A DNA stretch of 64,000 bases from Apostichopus japonicus (Eukaryota > Echinodermata > Holothuroidea > Aspidochirotida > Stichopodidae): positions 30,868,001-30,932,000 of the forward strand of contig NC_092580.1 of assembly GCF_037975245.1 (NCBI RefSeq), in the 5' to 3' direction. Position numbers and translations under genes: made by a program. A model generated the notes under the pieces. It did not search any database. It was not told where the DNA came from and saw nothing but the letters and a program-made list of their open reading frames with translations. Below, one piece after another: positions 62,401 to 64,000 of this stretch (position 1 is the stretch's first letter; the number at the start of each line of letters is the position of its first letter).

Positions 62401-64000
62401 GCCAGTCATTATCCAAGTTCCAGGATCAACTGGAAGACTTGGAGCAAGTCTACAACTTTATACAGAAAAGCGATATACTAGGTATCACTGTGAAAGAAGT
62501 TAAGAACGAATTCCCAAATTGGAGTCGATTTATGATGCAAGCGAGTATTTTGATACAGGAAGAAATGGTGAGATGAACTTAAATATTTTCTTTTCATCTG
62601 TTGGTTGTCATGGTGACAGTTCTTATAATGCTTGTTGGAATGTTTTGTAAGTTTTAAAGTAGTTTGGGCATTTTATGAAACAAGCGAGTATTTTGATACA
62701 GGAAGAAATGGTGAGATGAACTTAAATATTTTCTTTCATCAGTTGGTTGTCATGTTGACAGGTTCTTAAAATGCTTGTTGGAATGTTTTGTAAGTTTTAA
62801 AGTAGTTTGGGCATTTTATGAAACAAGCGAGTATTTTGATACAGGAAGAAATGGTGAGATGAACTTAAATATTTTCTTTTCATCTGTTGGTTGTCATGGT
62901 GACAGTTCTTATAATGCTTGTTGGAATGTTTTGTAAGTTTTAAAGTAGTTTGGGCATTTTATGAAACAAGCGAGTATTTTGATACAGGAAGAAATGGTGA
63001 GATGAACTTAAATATTTTCTTTTCATCAGTTGGTTGTCATGGTGACAGTTCTTAAAGTGCTTGTTTGAATGCTTTGTAAGTTTTAAAGTAGTTTGCAGCA
63101 TTTCAGAAGTTTATTCCAGTTTACATAATTTTACGCTCAATGTTACTATTGTAATGTTCGCCTGTGATCTGTATGTAGGTGCTCCAATGAACCCTAATTA
63201 TTGCAAATGGTGGTTTCCAATTTCTCTTCTTTTTCAATTTTTTTTCAAATTTATTTTAATTTATTAAGTTTTCTTGTTTTATCTTTCATCATTTTTATAT
63301 AAAATCTAGTTTATCTTTTAATATCTTAAGTATTTTATTGTGCAATCTATTGGCTGAAACTGGGGTGTAAATCCTGCTAATTCAATGTGCAAGGTATTCT
63401 GACCGGCCTCCATCCCCATCTCCCCCCCCCCCCCCAAGCAATGTAAGTACTTTGGTAGTTATCACCACCAGCACATGGCTGGATAGCTTCACTTAGGTGA
63501 TAGTCCACAGGACTTGTACTCCTGCAGTCCTTGGTCTTATTTGCCATATTTATTCAGGGTGTTGTTCCTCAAAACCTACTTTAATTCATATATTCACTTT
63601 TGATTCATTATTTATACATACAGTACATACTATTTTAAGCTTGATAACTCTTAACTATTTATCATATCCTATTTATAACTATGTACTTTTATGTATTTGT
63701 ACTGGACTTTTAATAAATTTAAACTTGAAACTTAATCCCCTTACATCCAATAATTTTTCTTTGCTCATCAATACTTGTCTCAATTTCTGATATATCTTAT
63801 GATTGCTCCTCTTGTCAAGGTTCTGGAGGCTGGCTCCATGCAGCTACGGTTAGTGACCATCGAGAATGCATTTCCATGGGTGATCAGAGCCAAGCTCAAA
63901 GGAAAATGCGAAGTAGAAGCTGACAGTGTGATGCAACAGGGCCTCGTGGGCTTCCCGCTTATCGGACAAGACTTGCAGATCCTACAGAGAATCGGTCAAC
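27840..64000 (+). CDS. GTF3C1: General transcription factor 3C subunit 1 (TFIIIC220), 5' 33 exons, truncated by window end
   Basis: GTF3C1 is the largest TFIIIC subunit. It contacts the B box of tRNA-type promoters and helps bring in TFIIIB for RNA polymerase III. I assembled 33 exons; the sum is 5638 nt with every phase matching, giving 1879 codons plus one base (human protein about 2109 aa), so the gene continues beyond 64000. Start: ATG at 27840; the N-terminus ends in VALEGLDG, the same as the vertebrate protein. Landmarks in order: B-block winged-helix region (VLVASQSIRLRAL ... YYRKHLSRLGIITLQ), the LPKMPRL...YLWYLL motif, a DDWKRF...P region, LNTPLG, HLRRNWIW, FVTWKDIRNI, PMSYQLSQGYY, and a long acidic stretch. 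The order matches vertebrate GTF3C1 throughout. Exon coordinates are in the four block entries that follow. Confidence 0.96.
28757..28935. repeat. Interspersed repeat with a long near-palindrome (arms of about 60 bp)
   Basis: In GTF3C1 intron 2. Arm 1 (about 28757-28817) reads gtgtaatagtaagtgggc...gatgtttcgatctttgccag...cagaggctgaa. Arm 2 (about 28821-28882) is its inverted copy with a few mismatches, around a 3-5 base loop at about 28818. The right flank to 28935 is shared with 16866-16980. It could form a hairpin in RNA or single-stranded DNA. The source family is uncertain. Confidence 0.75.
31300..31395 (-). repeat. tRNA-derived SINE-like sequence in GTF3C1 intron 4
   Basis: On the minus strand it reads gatatctcagttgatagaag (A-box-like, as in tRNA D arms), then an anticodon-arm-like caggtcttgtaaccctg, then a weak B-box-like ggtgtgaaaccc. 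The acceptor stem does not pair well, so this is a decayed tRNA-derived repeat rather than a tRNA gene. Confidence 0.5.
31990..32110 (-). repeat. tRNA(Ser/Leu)-like SINE fragment in GTF3C1 intron 4
   Basis: On the minus strand it reads gtggccgagtggataaaggc, close to the A box of class II (Ser/Leu) tRNAs, with a variable-arm-like stretch and a mutated B box (gagtttgatacccc). The acceptor stem is not conserved. I infer a SINE or tRNA pseudogene. Confidence 0.55.
36486..43987 (+). CDS. GTF3C1: GTF3C1 exons 9-17 (winged-helix pairs and acidic linker)
   Basis: Exons: 36486-36604, 37495-37631, 37880-38007, 39664-39728, 40396-40477, 41917-42060, 42366-42449, 42955-43110, 43747-43987. Exons 10, 15 and 17 are Ser/Glu/Asp-rich, low-conservation linkers (exon 17 is about 80 residues, with repeated SQ and DE). 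Exon 16 contains the conserved LPKMPRLQTTHQYLWYLL segment, which matches the vertebrate LPKMPRL...FLWYL motif. Exon 11 (KRRQVMLSLLKESKILLGTYLLLK) aligns with the vertebrate RRNLIIEAV...IESLFTIQK helix region. Confidence 0.9.
36660..37095 (+). repeat. Tandem duplication (period about 205 bp) with GT-rich joints, GTF3C1 intron 9
   Basis: Two copies share gaggacttgaacaaaagaatt, aggtcctcg, ttgtgatttctaaagaatcacca and gtggatttgaacaatggaaaa, with starts at about 36711 and 36916. Each copy is bounded by a (GT)n tract (about 36670, 36870 and 37075), which suggests the microsatellite mediated the duplication. Confidence 0.8.
38718..38760 (+). repeat. Short copy of the 28757 repeat motif, GTF3C1 intron 11
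   Basis: The motif cctctgaagaagatccttctaggatcaaacatcaggcc resembles the right arm of the 28757-28882 palindrome (cctctgaagaagatcctgc...gatcaaaacgtcag). Confidence 0.55.
44719..50057 (+). CDS. GTF3C1: GTF3C1 exons 18-23
   Basis: Exons: 44719-44945, 45271-45459, 46024-46198, 47115-47283, 47959-48119, 49813-50057. Exon 20 ends in SLNTPLG and exon 22 opens with AHLRRNWIW, both vertebrate-like landmarks. Exon 21 was placed by phase: the only frame reaching its GC|GTAAGT donor starts at the acceptor TTCAAAG|GT, after the conserved NTPLG. Exon 23 is Lys/Arg-rich (GLKRKKT, MRMKTKRA), probably DNA-binding or nuclear-localising. Its acceptor is the last of five tandem copies; see the 152-bp array. Confidence 0.88.
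46390..46575 (+). repeat. Two-copy tandem repeat, period about 92 bp, GTF3C1 intron 20
   Basis: ggttaggaactgtt...actgtcagta...gagtgctttgaagcatgacat...gaggacagtatag...tggtattagca occurs from 46390 and again from 46482 with few differences. Confidence 0.85.
48225..49060 (-). mobile_element. Remnant of a Penelope-like retroelement (GIY-YIG endonuclease part)
   Basis: In GTF3C1 intron 22. The minus-strand translation across about 48821-48541 gives YCVLCKEGNYVGETGSLFR, then RFNNHKKSIR, PVSEHFNL and, past an in-frame stop, VDWIFGIK. This matches the GIY-YIG nuclease pattern of Penelope-like elements (YVGETG..., R-F-x-x-H, EHF, W-I). The stop (TAA before VDW) shows it is dead. On the downstream side of the coding part, the sequence at about 48340-48380 (gacgaaggtcccagggggaccgaaa on the minus strand) is similar in style to tails seen with such elements. 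No reverse transcriptase part was recognised. The boundaries are approximate. Confidence 0.68.
49119..49866 (+). repeat. 152-bp tandem repeat x5 carrying the GTF3C1 exon 23 acceptor
   Basis: The splice junction tttgacag|atggtaaaatg recurs with its last G at 49204, 49356, 49508, 49660 and 49812, exactly 152 bp apart. Each unit has about 90 bp of intron with the pyrimidine tract plus the first 60 or so coding bases. Copies 1-4 run into an in-frame TAA after SSEEYN; only copy 5 continues into exon 23 (EEHKKANKG). Copies 1-2 encode PVTVKH and copies 3-5 PVAVKH, which records the expansion order. Confidence 0.95.
50231..50580 (+). repeat. Partial duplication before GTF3C1 exon 24, creating a 30-nt decoy exon (50340-50369)
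   Basis: The intron end plus exon start at about 50430-50572 has an upstream copy at about 50231-50369. The upstream copy keeps an acceptor (gttacag|ATTCTG) and 30 coding bases (ILLYCIATAI, against ILLCCIASAI in exon 24). It then hits a consensus donor, ATA|GTAAGT. The decoy is flanked by AG and GT, is phase 0-0 and has no stop, so its inclusion would insert ten residues in frame. Confidence 0.75.
50542..64000 (+). CDS. GTF3C1: GTF3C1 exons 24-33 (C-terminal half, incomplete)
   Basis: Exons: 50542-50643, 51512-51625, 52305-52408, 53506-53686, 54418-54549, 55525-55693, 56447-56520, 57256-58166, 62399-62567, 63820-64000 (open). Exon 24 encodes ILLCCIASAI...FVTWKDIRNIM (vertebrate LVLCRIASNV...FVTWQVVRDIL). 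Exon 29 has VPMSYQLSQGYY. Exon 31 is unusually long (911 nt). It starts NLEVKIPDQIIHFDK and then runs through about 37 residues that are nearly all Asp/Glu (57358-57470), followed by a long polar region. Exon 33 (VLEAGSMQLRLVTIENAFPWVI) aligns with the human VLEVGGNTARLV...WPWLL segment. About 230 residues of the vertebrate-length protein are expected beyond the window. Confidence 0.93.
52629..53140 (+). repeat. 36-bp minisatellite, about 14 copies, GTF3C1 intron 26
   Basis: The unit core is aaatgctaaacctaggtgc followed by atctgttatgt(a/g)aatat. Units differ by a few bases. Degenerate units extend left (about 52497) and right (to about 53200). Because 36 is a multiple of 3, the array gives a 144-codon open frame with a 12-residue repeat. 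I regard that frame as a by-product of the repeat, not a gene. Confidence 0.95.
54842..54913. repeat. AT microsatellite followed by a 14-bp inverted repeat
   Basis: (TA)n at about 54842-54868 is followed by tgagcgatcgtcag (54871-54884) and its inverse ctgatgatcgctca (54900-54913, one mismatch). A smaller palindrome, actagtg/cactagt, follows at about 54941. Together these could form hairpins in GTF3C1 intron 28. Confidence 0.75.
54993..55299. mobile_element. hAT-type MITE, 307 bp
   Basis: Perfect 14-bp inverted ends CAGGGATGTGCTCA. The flanking 8-mers tatactta and tatatata agree only in part and lie in AT repeats, so the duplication is uncertain. No coding capacity. Located in GTF3C1 intron 28. 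Confidence 0.82.
56221..56410 (+). repeat. tRNA-derived SINE-like element with intact A and B boxes, GTF3C1 intron 29
   Basis: The start ggagtgttagctcagtggtt contains an A-box match (TAGCTCAGTGG), a D-arm-like ttaacgcc, an anticodon-arm-like gccttt...aaggtc with an 8-base loop, and a B-box match (GTTCGAGTC). The 5' gagtg pairs with cactc. A non-tRNA tail follows (acagagttgttgacaattgac ... ctgacttccgtcag). The enlarged loop, weak T stem and attached tail argue for a SINE rather than a working tRNA. The 3' limit is uncertain. Confidence 0.7.
58290..59259 (+). repeat. 36-bp minisatellite, left part of a split array, GTF3C1 intron 31
   Basis: The unit core is taacctgtggtatgttacac followed by tttcccttaccccctc. 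gtggtatg occurs at 58331, 58367, 58403 and 58439, i.e. a 36-bp step. About 26 units with point changes and occasional 1-bp shifts. Open frames over the array on both strands are repeat artefacts. Confidence 0.95.
59260..61567. mobile_element. 2.3-kb inverted-repeat DNA transposon (non-autonomous) inserted in the minisatellite
   Basis: Perfect 16-bp inverted ends CAGGGGTCGAAATTTA. Both subterminal regions carry scattered copies of (g)gaatagtg / ctattcc motifs. The flanks TTACC (59255-59259) and TTACC (61568-61572) would be a 5-bp target duplication; removing the element and one copy restores the array. No transposase is recognised. A fragment resembling the inner end of the 22601-type MITE (ggcgtaggagcc) is seen near 61038, suggesting a nested insertion. 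Confidence 0.85.
61568..61960 (+). repeat. 36-bp minisatellite, right part of the split array
   Basis: About 11 further units of the gtggtatgttacactttccc repeat continue directly after the 2.3-kb element, with the same unit and orientation as 58290-59259. The array ends at about 61960 in unique sequence. Confidence 0.93.
62538..63060 (+). repeat. 143-bp tandem repeat x4 carrying the GTF3C1 exon 32 donor
   Basis: caagcgagtattttgataca, leading into ggaagaaatg|gtgaga, starts at 62538, 62681, 62824 and 62967, each 143 bp apart. The first copy is the true exon 32 end (donor after 62567). Copies 2-4 keep the last 30 exon bases and the GTGAGA donor inside the intron. Reading past any of these donors meets TGA at once (GTG-AGA-TGA). 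Confidence 0.95.

Overview
This is an AT-rich eukaryotic (animal) genomic window. It holds intron-rich protein-coding genes with GT-AG junctions, long introns and many short non-autonomous DNA transposons, minisatellites and tRNA-derived repeats. There are no bacterial-type operons, CRISPR arrays or rRNA. Gene content (DNAJB9/ERdj4, cereblon, an NXPE-like type II membrane protein, TFIIIC220/GTF3C1) fits an invertebrate metazoan. A marine deuterostome such as an echinoderm is my best guess, but the sequence alone does not prove it.

Layout: (1) 1773-3662, minus strand: a DNAJB9-like ER co-chaperone in two recognised exons, with a 465-bp hAT-type MITE in its intron. (2) 3663-7471: intergenic. 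(3) 7472-16800, plus strand: cereblon (CRBN), complete in ten exons that I joined in frame to 489 codons plus stop. (4) 16801-19533: repeats. (5) 19534-22230, minus strand: a two-exon type II membrane protein with a filamin-like repeat and an SGNH/PC-esterase-like lumenal domain. (6) 22231-27839: no recognised gene, but two hAT-type MITEs with exact 8-bp target-site duplications. (7) 27840-64000, plus strand: GTF3C1, the largest TFIIIC subunit, with 33 exons in the window. All junctions keep frame, giving 1879 codons, and the gene runs off the right edge.

The genes do not form a pathway: they are ER protein folding, ubiquitin-ligase substrate recognition, a Golgi/secretory-type protein and RNA polymerase III transcription. 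The unusual material is inside GTF3C1. Three separate exon edges have been locally duplicated together with their splice sites: a 152-bp unit x5 carrying the exon 23 acceptor, a duplicated 30-nt mini-exon before exon 24, and a 143-bp unit x4 carrying the exon 32 donor. Introns of the same gene also hold tRNA-derived SINE-like sequences with A/B-box-like motifs, a Penelope-like GIY-YIG remnant, two unrelated 36-bp minisatellites, and a 2.3-kb inverted-repeat element that splits one of those minisatellites. I found no convincing wholly new system. The most checkable novelties are the duplicated splice sites, the CRBN pocket substitutions and the degenerate esterase motifs.
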